From: Mimachlamys varia
Lineage: Eukaryota; Mollusca; Bivalvia; Pectinida; Pectinidae
Assembly (NCBI GenBank): GCA_947623455.1
Contig: OX392529.1
Location: 7,068,001-7,132,000 of the forward strand
DNA: 64,000 bases
Direction: 5' to 3'
Shown: piece by piece, positions 12,201 to 24,200 of the stretch
Position numbering within the stretch: position 1 is the stretch's first letter
How the letters are laid out: the number at the start of each line of letters is the position of its first letter
The notes under the pieces: model-generated
The model's database searches: none
Seen by the model: only the letters and a program-made list of their open reading frames with translations
Told to the model about the DNA's origin: nothing
Made by a program: the position numbers and the translations under genes

Positions 12201-15200
12201 ATCGATTTACGCAACTTACAACAGTAACAATCGTCATTTTCCTACCTTTCTGAAATCCATTTTTCGCTTTCGTTTCCCATCTGAAACTGAAGAAGCAAAC
12301 TGTACACACAACATATTTTCAGAATGCTAACACAGGTTATCAATCTGACATAAAGTCACACATTAATGTAAGCAACAGTATGCCATACTAGCTACTACAT
12401 GCACAGTTGTTTGCATAAAACGGGTGATCTACTAACATGATTTCCATACGATTTCCTGTTATGGATAGTAGTTAAATTAAGCTTGTGTTAACTATCACCT
12501 ATGTAACTGATAGGATACTATGACATCTGATACGATTCCATGTATACCTAACTGCCAAACAAAAGAGGATGGGGGATTCTTACTGGTCTGGTAGTTATCC
12601 TCGAAGTCGTCGTCGATATGTATATCCGCAGCAGATGAACATGTAAATAAACTGACAAAACGGTGACAAATGTATCGGTTCAGTTGCAAATCAAAATCTG
12701 TAGCACCTTTTTCGATCTGAGTCTTTGCCTCGTTGAATCCGTGATTCAATGCGCTAACAAAAAGGTTTATAAATATTATTGTTACAACAACTGCAAACAG
12801 TCCGAATATAATCAGTGCTCCCTCGTCTTTCATCTGGTCATTTAAATGGCGCAGCTTGAGCATTCCTATTGTCATTCGGAACAGTGAAAGAGCCCCATCA
12901 GGTACGCTTCTGTAGTCAACATCTAGTCTACCGTATAAAAGGCAAATAAAGGCGGCGAAGCCGAATGTAATGATACAGAGGATGATAATAAACTGACACA
13001 ACTCCCAAAGGTACGCCGTCATCGCCCGATACAACAGGTAGAAATGGTAGTTGAAGGTCAAGCTCCTAAGAAGGTCCAGTATGGCGATGAATGTGATCAT
13101 TCCAACGCATATAGAGTAATACTGGTTCCAGAGAAATACTTCTCCGAACGACGTCAGGAAACCTATTGGAAAGATGAATGTTACATCTTTAATTTGAACC
13201 TTGACTAAAAAGAAATGTATACTCAGTACACAAGAAGTGTGTTGTTCACAAATTATGCAAATTTAAAAAGCAAATATTGATTTGTGAAGTTATTACCGAA
13301 AAATTTAATGAATTGAAAGGGATATCTATTAGTTATGATAAATGGAAATTATAAATTGCACAAATGATTAAAATGACGATTTAAATGCGAACTTTCATTA
13401 ATGCAAAGTTAATGATAAATTATGAATGTAAATAATATAATTATCATAATGATTAATGTCAAATTAATGTAAATTGTGATCGTTGTGAAGTTATCAAAGA
13501 CATTTTTAGATTATATTTAGATATTAATGTTAAAATGTTAGTTTTTATTCAATGCTAAATCAAGATTATGAAGTGTAAGGTTATAAAGTGGAGATTTCGA
13601 ATAATGTGATATCCTAAATATACATACTTATAATTGATTAATCACTAATAATCTTTGTGCATATTTTTGTCCTCACATTATGTTACGCTCTAAATGAGTA
13701 TCGGTATTTAGGTTATGACCTTCCTACCCGCTCTACTCAACATCATCAGCTATTGGCGTATCTATCCGCATTAATTATCATTCGTCAAATATGTTTACAT
13801 GTTCCTGTATATGATTCAGGTTTGCACTTTCCCAGCCGCTGGATTGAAAATCGAAGGTTTAAGTTTACGACACAGTATACAGTAATAATACTTTTATCAG
13901 GTAAACTTTAAATGAACGGAAACAAAACACAGAATCGCGCCAGGCCAATGAAAAAAATATGTGCACCGGCAATTTCATAGCGACTGCATAACAATTCATA
14001 AACGTCCGGAAAGACCACCTACACGATCATAAACAAAAATAAATCATAACTTTACATTCTAGTAAATTAAAATTATTCACCAATTTTTATTATAATGTAA
14101 ACAGCATATGATCTCCTGTCCTTCATATACATGTTAATTTTGAACCTCATTATTATGAGTTGTTGTTTTGGGTATTAGTTAAGCTGAATAAGTTGAAATC
14201 TGACCCTCAGCAAAATGAAATGTAAAAATTATTAACATTTGCAAATTCTACTCCACCAGTAGAACACCCTCTCACTAAATAGTATGTTGGTAAAGTACAC
14301 ATATAGCCTGTAGTTAAGTGTAGCAGCAACAGTTGAAATATCTGATACCAGTATGTATATGGAATTCCCACGTAAAGATGATACATCATAAATTCCTGAA
14401 TCAGTAATATGAAGCAGTCATTGCTACTTGTTTCCAAAATGAATAGCCAAGATAATGTACCATTAGCTATTTTGTTAGTTTCATTCTTCTTCTGATTTTT
14501 ATTTTTCTTTGCATATGTTTTTCTAACTTTAAAATTGTTGTACCTGTTATACATGTATTTGTTCATTACATGTAAATTTTACACGTTCATGAATCTAAAA
14601 TTTTGTACTTATACATGCATCTTTATATACCACACTATCTTACTTTTTGTCCTCCTGATCCACCTTCTCTTTCCCTCACACATGTTGTCTCCAGTATTCC
14701 CTACATCCCTCCTTGTACAAATCATTTTCCCCCAACTTTGCACATTCCCCGACCCCTCACCCCTCATTCTCATCCCTTGCCTTAGCCACCAAACCAAACG
14801 CCATGCCATTTTGCCCGACGTGCCATTGACTAAGTATATATGCCTGACACCTCTTCGGATATTAGCTTTTCTTGTCGCATTGTTTAGTATTACATAATGC
14901 CTATTGATATATCTCTCTATCGTGTCCGAATTGGTGTCTTTAACAACTGTGTACAATCTGCAAACTTCACTCTGTATGTAACTGTTCCCGACATCCTAAG
15001 TATTACACTACTCTTATTTCTGTTATATGTTTTAGTGTCCTACGTCCGTGCAAGCTATACACACATTTTAAAGTGGTGCCGTAGTAGCTCTTGTTATCAC
15101 TACATACTTTTACTTGCAGACTTACTTACTTATTTATCATTGCATTACGTACTGATCGGCTCGTTACTATCAGATTACATTGACTTAAACTCAAGCCAAT

Positions 15201-18200
15201 TGTCTATATCATCAGTTGTTCCAACTTCCTCTTGTTATGGCCCCCCGATATTCATAAAATCGTTACATCAGTTTGTACTTATATCAAGTCCACTGTAGAT
15301 GAATTTCCTATATCTCTGCTTTGGGCTCTGGTCTACTGGCATCTGCTGACGTCTGGCGACATAGAACTAAATCCTGGGCCTAGCTTTTCTAGTTCGTCTT
15401 CTTCATCTATATACTCAGATACTAGTGGTCTGCTTGATACAAACAATAACTTTTCTTTTGTTCATCTTAATGTTCAAAGCCTCAAACAAAAATTAGATAT
15501 CCTTTTTACAGAGTTAAGCAACATATCAATTTTATCCTTTACTGAGACATGGTTAAACTCGAATGATGTTGCATCCGACCTAAATTTGCCTGGTTATTCT
15601 GACCCATTTTGCTTTTGTCGTTCTGATCGCATGGGTGGTGGTATTGCAGTTTACGTGAAGAAAAAATATTCCTGCAAAAAGAAGGTCTGATTTAGAGCTC
15701 GCTACTATTGAATGTGTTTGGCTAGAACTTGTTCTTTGCTCAGACAAAATACTCTATGGTACTTTCTACCGACCTCCAAATTCTTCTGTTGTTGCATGGT
15801 CCCATATATCTCAATCCATTGAAAATGCTTATAATACTGGGATTTCACACATTGTCATCACTGGTGATCTTAATGAAAATATGTTAGTGGATCAGCACTC
15901 GTCTCACCTACGTGATATAATAACTGCATTCAATCTTTCTCAACTTGTCGAGTCCCCAACTTTTTATACTGAAGCCTCTAAATCACTCCTTGATATAGTT
16001 TGTGCAAGTAGTGATGACCTTATTATGAAATGCTATGTTGGTGAGAGTTTCTTGGACCAACCGGTCAGATACCATTGTCCAATCTATTGTTTGTTTAATA
16101 TTGTAAAGCCAATGCACAAGGTGTTTAAGCGGCACATTTGGCTATTTGACAGAGGAAATTATCATCTATTCAGGGATAAACTTAGGTCAGTGAATTGGAA
16201 TATGTTAAGCGAACTTGATGATATTAATGAAGCTGTTAAAATATTTACAGATACATTACTTGCTACCGCTCGGTCTTGTATTCCTCATAAAGAAATAACT
16301 GTCAGATCCAATGAACCACCTTGGATATCCAATGAAATCAAGAGATTAATTCGCAAACGTAAACGAGCTCACACTAAAGCTAAACGTTTCCATACAAATG
16401 TTCACTGGGTAAAATTTCGCCACCTTCGCAACAAATGTGTTAACACCATTAAGCATGCTAAACTAACGTATTTCTCTAGTTTTTGTAGTGATCTTCGCAA
16501 ACCTTCCAACCTAAGTGCTAAACAATGGTGGAAAACTATAAAGTTACTTCTGCCCAATTCTGGAAAATTTTGTATACCAGCATTACATCATAACAACGAT
16601 GTAATTTCAGAGGATTTTGTGAAAGCTTGTGTATTCAACGAATTCTTTTGTGCTCAGTCAACAGTTGACGACACTAATGTAAATATTCCTATTATTGACG
16701 ACGAATGTGATAACTCTTTATCAGATATCAACATAACAGCTAATGATGTCAGAGATGCTATTCTCTCCTTGGATTGTTCAAAGGCTATTGGTCCTGACTT
16801 AGTAAATCCTCGTCTCCTCAAAGAATCAATTAATATCATATGTGTTCCTTTAAGTAATCTTTTTAATATGTCGATTAGATACGGAGTTTTTCCAAATGAA
16901 TGGAAATCTGCTAATGTTACCCCTGTACAAAAAAAAGATAACAAGTCTTTATTAACTAACTACAGACCCATTTCACTGCTATCAGTTATCGGTAAATTAA
17001 TGGAAAGATGCGTCTTCAAATATGTCTACAATTTCTTACACACCCATTCACTTCTTTCCCCACACCAATCTGGATTTAGGCATGGTGACTCACCAACTAA
17101 TCAACTTCTTGCGATCATTCATGACATCTATTTAGCATTAGATAATGGTAAGGAAATTCGTATGGTCTTCTGTGATATTAGTAAAGCTTTTGACCGTGTT
17201 TGGCATAAAGGTCTTCTTTCTAAACTGTCCAGCTTTGGGATTCGCAATTCGTTATTAACTTGGTTTGAAAATTATCTATCGGATCGTAAACAGAGAGTTG
17301 TCGTCAATGGTAAAAATTCTAATTGGTTAAATGTTAAAGCTGGAGTTCCACAGAGCTCGATTCTCGGACCCCTTCTATTTCTGATTTACATAAATGATAT
17401 CATTAAAGACATTCAAGCTACGACAAAGTTATTTGCCGACGACACCTCTCTCTATGTCACTGTTGATATTCCTAGAGTAAGTGCAGAAATTCTTAATAAT
17501 GATCTCGACAAAATTCATAAATGGTCGCAAAGGTGGTTGGTAAACTTTACCCTTCTAAGACAGAAACCCTTCTCGTCAGTAGAAAAATCATTAAACCTTT
17601 TCATCCTCCCTTAACTATGAATAGTACTGACATCTCTGAGGTTACTTCGCACAAGCATTTAGGAATTTTTCTTTCGGGGAATGGATACTGGAATGAGCAC
17701 ATCGATTACATAATTTCTAAGATTTCCCCTAAAATGAATATTATACGTAAATTTAAATTTTCCTTAGATAGATATAGTCTTCAAACTATGTATTTCACTC
17801 TCATAAGACCCATATTAGAGTATGGTGATATATTGTGGGATGGTCTTACCAAATCCCAATCTGTTTTATTAGAAAATTTGCAACTAGAAGCCGCACGCAT
17901 AGTGACTGGCGGCACTAGACTAACAAGTAGAGTAAGATTATATACCGAAACAGGTTGGCTTCCACTTGAGGAAAGAAGAAAACAGCATAAGCTTATACTT
18001 TTTCACAAAATAGTTCATGGCCTAGCGCCCCAATATCTACAAAATATCCTTCCCCAACGTAATCGTGACTGCCACAATCATGCTACTCGCATGGGAAACA
18101 ATTTTCGTACACCATCATGCCAAACGACTTTTTTTCACTAAATCCTTTTTGCCATCAGTTATCAGTATATGGAACTCTTTGCCAGACTGTGTTAAAAATG

Positions 18201-21200
18201 ATCCTTCTATTTTTAAACTGAAATCATATCTACGTAAGCTTACTCACAAAGTTCCAATGTACTACTTTTCTGGTAGCAGAATGGGTCAGATTCTCCACGC
18301 TAGACTAAGAATGGAGTGCAGTTCTCTTAAATTTTACCTTCACCGAAGAAATCTTATTGATAGTCCTACATGTCCCTGTATGAAATCAAATGAAACCAAT
18401 GAGCATTATCTATTACACTGTCGTCTCTTCTCACAAATACGTCTGCGTATGTTTAATAACATAAATCATCCATTAACAATCAATCTACTTTTGTTCGGGA
18501 ATGAAGAGCTATCATATGATGAAAACATAACAATATTTTCATGCGTACAGTCTTTCATTGTTAACTCCAAACGGTTTAGCTAAGGTTTCTCTTTCAGTCA
18601 CCCTTAATCTATTCTATGCCTTATATTTTCAATTGTCATTGGCACGGGCAATTCCTACATCTTCCTCATTCATTAACCCACCCCAACCCCTCCCCACCAA
18701 ACCCTTCCCCACCCCATCACTCACTCATACCCAACCTCATCCCCATCTCATATTCCATTCATACTCAATATATCCTCCCAATTTTCAGTTAAATATTTTC
18801 CACAATTATGCCATCATGTCCAATTATTGTTTAGTTAATCATTTATCTAATGGAAACGGATTAATATAAGTTTTTTAAAACTTGTTTCCGGATCCTATTC
18901 CTGCATATTCTCTGTCTATAATGTTGTATATATACTGTTGGAATGAAATAAAGTTTATATTAAACGTCTGATTGGGGAAAATAAATATGTTCTAATAAAT
19001 ATAACCTTGACATTGACCTTAAATGTCAAGTTCAGTGAACGATTTCCTCTGTTGTTAACAGAAATAAAATTGTTAGAAATGGTGCAATGATAACTAAATA
19101 GAAACGGATAAATGTTTTGTTGGGGTACTGTATGAGCTACGTACAATGGCCTTTTGATTTGATGACGATATTGTCAACACATCTTAGAACACTAAAACAT
19201 GAAATGTCAACAGTGGCCCAACTACATTTTATATATGTATGTGTCTGGTAGTGCATCGTGACATTTAAAGAAAATAATGCATTAAAGTGCAAAATGTGTG
19301 CATAATGAAACGTTCGGCATTCAAAGTCCCATAAATCTTGCAAACATTGAATCATCGAATCAATCGATATAAATCCACACACCAAATTTGGTGAACATCC
19401 GAAGACGTACGCATGTTATTTTCAATGTTAAGGACAACAGTGTAGTTCAAATTCCTCTAGGGGTTCAAATATTGATTATCATTAGATATCCATGTATGTA
19501 TGATAATAATATCCGAATAAGAAGACAAAAACGGACGGTCAAACTATTGTTCAGAGGAGCAATTACGTATCATGGAGTGCTTGATCAGTTTCAAATTGCG
19601 TGAGCTTTTTTACAGAATATGTAATCAAATCAAATAAAAAAGTCGTTTTCAATCGCAGATGTTTCTCACAATACATTTTGTAAAATACCCATCCACATAA
19701 CGGATACACAAATTTTATATAAAAAAAAAAGGAGAAATATAAATTGCAGATACAACCCTTTACCTACTACCACTCAAAGTTGGAAATACGTCTTTGTTCC
19801 TCTAAACCAACGGACAGGCAAGCTGATTACTAAAGTTACAATTGTGTCATATATGAAGTGCCATACTTTGTGACTTCGATTTTTTTACGTGTATTTATAA
19901 GCGCAGATAAGTATTAGAAAGTAGTATTTCTCAACTACTAGGTAATTCTATTGAAATATGCATGATGATTTTTACTTACCATCTTCGACTTGCAGTGTGT
20001 TAAGTCCATTTATCGTGCTGATTATCCGCATTATTAGACATCCTATGGCCGTAAAGGACACAGCGACCGTCAGGATTTGAACAACGCATTTCCTGTCGAG
20101 AAAACATCGACATTTGCTTTGGATTCCTACGACGATCAACACAATAAGCCTCCCGAATGTTGTAATGATGAAGAGTACTTGAAGGAGAAGAACGACATAG
20201 TCCAGTGTATTGACGTAGGGGTATAGGTTAGACGTTTCAACATCAATATTGGTAAACACACCTCCGAAACTTGGGAATTCGAATAGAACCTGAAGTCGAC
20301 TGAACAACATGGTATTGGCATTCATAAACAACACTTCCGCAAACAATGCGTGAGTCCTGGTATCAAGCCAGTCCTGGCTTTTTAGTCTAAGTACAGACGG
20401 TATGACGTCAGCAGGCTCCACATCCACGTCAAATAAATATCCCCCACCACCATAGGTGTCAAATGTCCCCGTATACGGTACAGACTTGGTGACGTCAACA
20501 TTCCTATATCTAAATGGGGCATGGTATTCGGTTGTCAGGGAATAATTGATCGGCATCCATCCTAAAACATATTCCCAAAATCAGAATCAATTATAACTTC
20601 TAATTTGGTTTGACAGTAGCTTATCTCCTTCGTTGATATTTTGTATTTAATAAATTTTGAATTCGTATTATGTTTATATTGACGCATTTGTATTCCACTT
20701 GTTTTGTTTTGTTTTATTTTTAGATTGTGTCCCTTACCTTCGAGATAGTCATCTGTGTCTTCGATATGTTTTGATCCAGGATTACATTTTGGCAGAAGTC
20801 TTACAATCACAGATGATACGCACGGTATTCCTGAAATTAACAATGGTATTACCAAACATGGAACTTACTTACTTGTTTTGATACTCAACAGCGGGGTGAA
20901 GTCTGTATTAAGATGAAAACCTCAACTTTATAAAATATAAGTAAACGGCTAAAACACATATTCAGAATTTTAATTGGGTTAATTTGTGTTTCAGTTGAGA
21001 CATATAAATCTTTTATAACTGAAAATATCATAACAATAATATATTATAACAAGATGACTTGTAAAAAACGTCTAATTTCATATCATACAAAGATACAGAA
21101 TACAGATCAGAGAAAGATAACGACCATAAATCTTGCCCATCAACCTGCATCTCTCGAATCCCAGTGCTGTACGTAACTAGGTCCCATACGTCAAATCAGA

Positions 21201-24200
21201 GTGTTAGGTCTATTGTACCACAAACTAGGTAGCATACGTCAGATGGGAGTGTTGGACCTGCTGTTCCATAAACTAGGTCACATACGTCAGATTAGAGTGT
21301 TGGGCCAGCTGTTCCATAAACTAGGTCACATACGTCAGATTAGAGTGTTGGGCCTGCTGTTCCATAAACTAGGTCGCATACGTCAGATTAGAGTGTTGGG
21401 CCAGCTGTACCACAAATTAGGTCGCATACGTCAGATTAGAGTGTTGGACCTGCTGTTCCATAAACTAGGTCACATACGTCAGATTAGAGTGTTGGGCCAG
21501 CTGTTCCATAAACTAGGTCACATACGTCAGATTAGAGTGTTGGGCCTGCTGTTCCATAAACTAGGTCGCATACGTCAGATGGGAGTGTTGGGCCAGCTGT
21601 ACCACAAATTAGGTCGCATACGTCAGATTAGAGTGTTGGGCCTGCTGTTCCATAAACTAGGTCACATACGTCAGATTAGAGTGTTGGGCCAGCTGTTCCA
21701 TAAACTAGGTCACATACGTCAGATTAGAGTGTTGGGCCTGCTGTTCCATAAACTAGGTCGCATACGTCAGATGGGAGTGTTGGGCCAGCTGTACCACAAA
21801 TTAGGTCGCATACGTCAGATCAGAGTGTTGGGCCAGCTGTACCACAAACTAGGTCACAAACGTCAGATAGGAGTGTTGGGCCAGCTGTTCCATAAATTAG
21901 GTCACATACATCAGATAGGAGTGTTGGGCCTGCTGTACCACAAACTAGGTCACATACGTCAGATCAGAGTGTTGGGCCTGCTGTACCACGAACTAGGTCG
22001 CATACGTCAGATAGGAGTGTTGGGCCTGCTGTACCACAAACTTGGTCACATACATCAGATAGGAGTGTTGGGCCAGCCGTACCACAAACTAGGTCACATA
22101 CGTCAGATTAGAGTGTTGGGCCTGCTGTTCCATAAACTAGGTCACATACGTCAGATGGGAGTGTTGGGCCTGCTGTTCCATAAACTAGGTCAAATACGTC
22201 AGATTAGAGTGATGGGCCTGCTGTACCACAAACTAGGTCACATACGTCAGATTAGAGTGTTGGGCCTGCTGTTCCATCAATGAGGTCACATACGTCAGAT
22301 TAGAGTGTTGGGCCTGCTGTTCCATAAATTAGGTCACATACGTCAGATAGGAGTGTTGGGCCAGCTGTACCACAAACTAGGTCACATACGTCAGATTAGA
22401 GTGTTGGGCCTGTTGTTCCATAAATAAGGTCACATACGTCAGATAGGAGTGTTGGGCCTGCTGGTCCATAAACTAGGTCACATACGTCAGATAGGAGTGT
22501 TGGGCCTGCTGTACCACAAACTAGGTCGCATACGTCAGATAGGAGTGTTGGGCCAGCTGTACCACAAACTAGGTCACATAAGTCAGATAGGAGTGTTGGG
22601 CCAGCTGTACCACAAACTAGGTCACATACGTCAGATTAAAGTGTTGGGCCAGCTGTACCACAAACTAGGTCGCATACGTCAGATTAGAGTGTTGGGCCAG
22701 CTGTACCACAAACTAGGTCGCATACGTCAGATGGGAGTGTTGGGCCAGCTGTACCACAAACTAGGTCATATACGTCAGATAGGAGTGTTGGGCCAGCTGT
22801 AACACAAACTAGGTTGCATACGTCAGATTAGAGTGTTGGGCCAGCTGTACCACAAACTAGGTTGCATACGTCAGATTAGAGTGTTGGGCCTGCTGTACCA
22901 CAAACTAGGTCGCAACGTCAGATAGGAGTGTTGGGCCAGCTGTACCACAAACTAGGTCACATACGTCAGATAGGAGTGTTGGGCCTGCTGTTCCATAAAT
23001 TAGGTCCCATACGTCAGATAGGAGTGTTGGGCCAGCTGTACCACAAACTAGGTCACATACGTCAGATAGGAGTGTTGGGCCAGCTGTACCACAAACTAGG
23101 TCACATACGTCAGATTAAAGTGTTGGGCCAGCTGTACCACAAACTAGGTCGCATACGTCAGATAGGAGTGTTGGGCCTACTGTTCCACAAACTAGGTCGC
23201 ATACGTCAGATTAGAGTGTTGGGCCAGCTGTACCACAAATTAGGTCGCATACGTCAGATCAGAGTGTTGGGACTGCTGTACCTCAAACTTTGTCACATAC
23301 GTCAGATCAGAGTTTTGGGCCTGCTGTTCCATAAACTAGGTCGCATACGTTAGATCAGAGGGTTTGGCCTACTGTTCCATAAACTAGGTCACATACGTCA
23401 GATAAGAGTGTTGGGCCTGCTGAACCACACACTATGTCCCATACCTGTCACTCTAATTTGGCGAAGTCTTATAGGGCCAAGTTTATAGTAAACACCAACA
23501 AATTTCTGTGACGAGAATGGTACGACATCTCCATTGTAATCTTGAAGGGGAGCAAGCTGTTTCAGTAGTGTGTGTTCTAAATAGGACCATATGTCTTCAA
23601 TACTGGAAATCTACAATATACAAATCAAATAGCAAACATTAGTTGCTATGCTGTATGAGATACGCCGGACTAGACTTCCGCAAACGGTACAATACTGGCC
23701 AGTTGCAGTCAAACCCATTAGCATATAACTGTATCCTAAACAAAACTTAATGACTATTGTCACATGTGTATTCTAATTGTTCAAATCTCAAAACCTGTCG
23801 AAATAATCATTATAATCAACCTCCTAAATACCGCGATATTGACCTTTCCTACTGTTAATAAACATCATTGCAACTCACGCTAATGGAACCCTATCGGACG
23901 TGACGTTACAGGTCAAGCGCCCGTCACAGCTACAGCGGAAGGAATATATGATATCAAGAATAACCATGAACAAACAGCGAAAGATTGCGACTAGATTATC
24001 ATTTTAATTAGTGAGGAGTTATATTATCCTGAAGATAAAAGGTATATAGATGTTATCTAGCCATCTCAAGCCAGAACTGTTTAATTGAAACCCAAAAGAC
24101 GACTCTTCAGAAATGTAACACCTACTTGGAGCATTGCTAATTCGTTTCGCGAGCAGTGGTAAGAAATGTGTTGGATAAATGATTTGAAATAAGTAAAACA

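Larger units (their letters stand above)
14600..18965 (+). mobile_element. Non-LTR retrotransposon (LINE, CR1/L2-like) with 2A-like peptide, inactivated
   Basis: Full-length-like insertion in intron 18, opposite to the host gene. Order: 5' region, 2A-like peptide, endonuclease, reverse transcriptase with FADD, C-terminal zinc-knuckle-like Cys/His region, then a C-rich 3' UTR and an AATAAA-containing tail (18947-18952). Three frame breaks split the single ORF. The 5' boundary is uncertain. The clade call is from the 2A peptide, known in CR1-type elements of sea urchin and molluscs, and from the overall layout. Confidence 0.85.

Noticed and set aside
14535..15298. Frames upstream of the LINE 2A motif as a separate ORF1
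   Set aside because: Hydrophobic low-complexity readings with no zinc-knuckle or RRM motif. The true frame starts near 15232.
21201..22283. Plus-strand frame of 360 codons with a 16-residue repeat
   Set aside because: By-product of the 48-bp array inside intron 16; antisense to the gene and interrupted in the next blocks.
21196..23440. CRISPR array
   Set aside because: Units are contiguous, with no unique spacers, in a eukaryotic intron.
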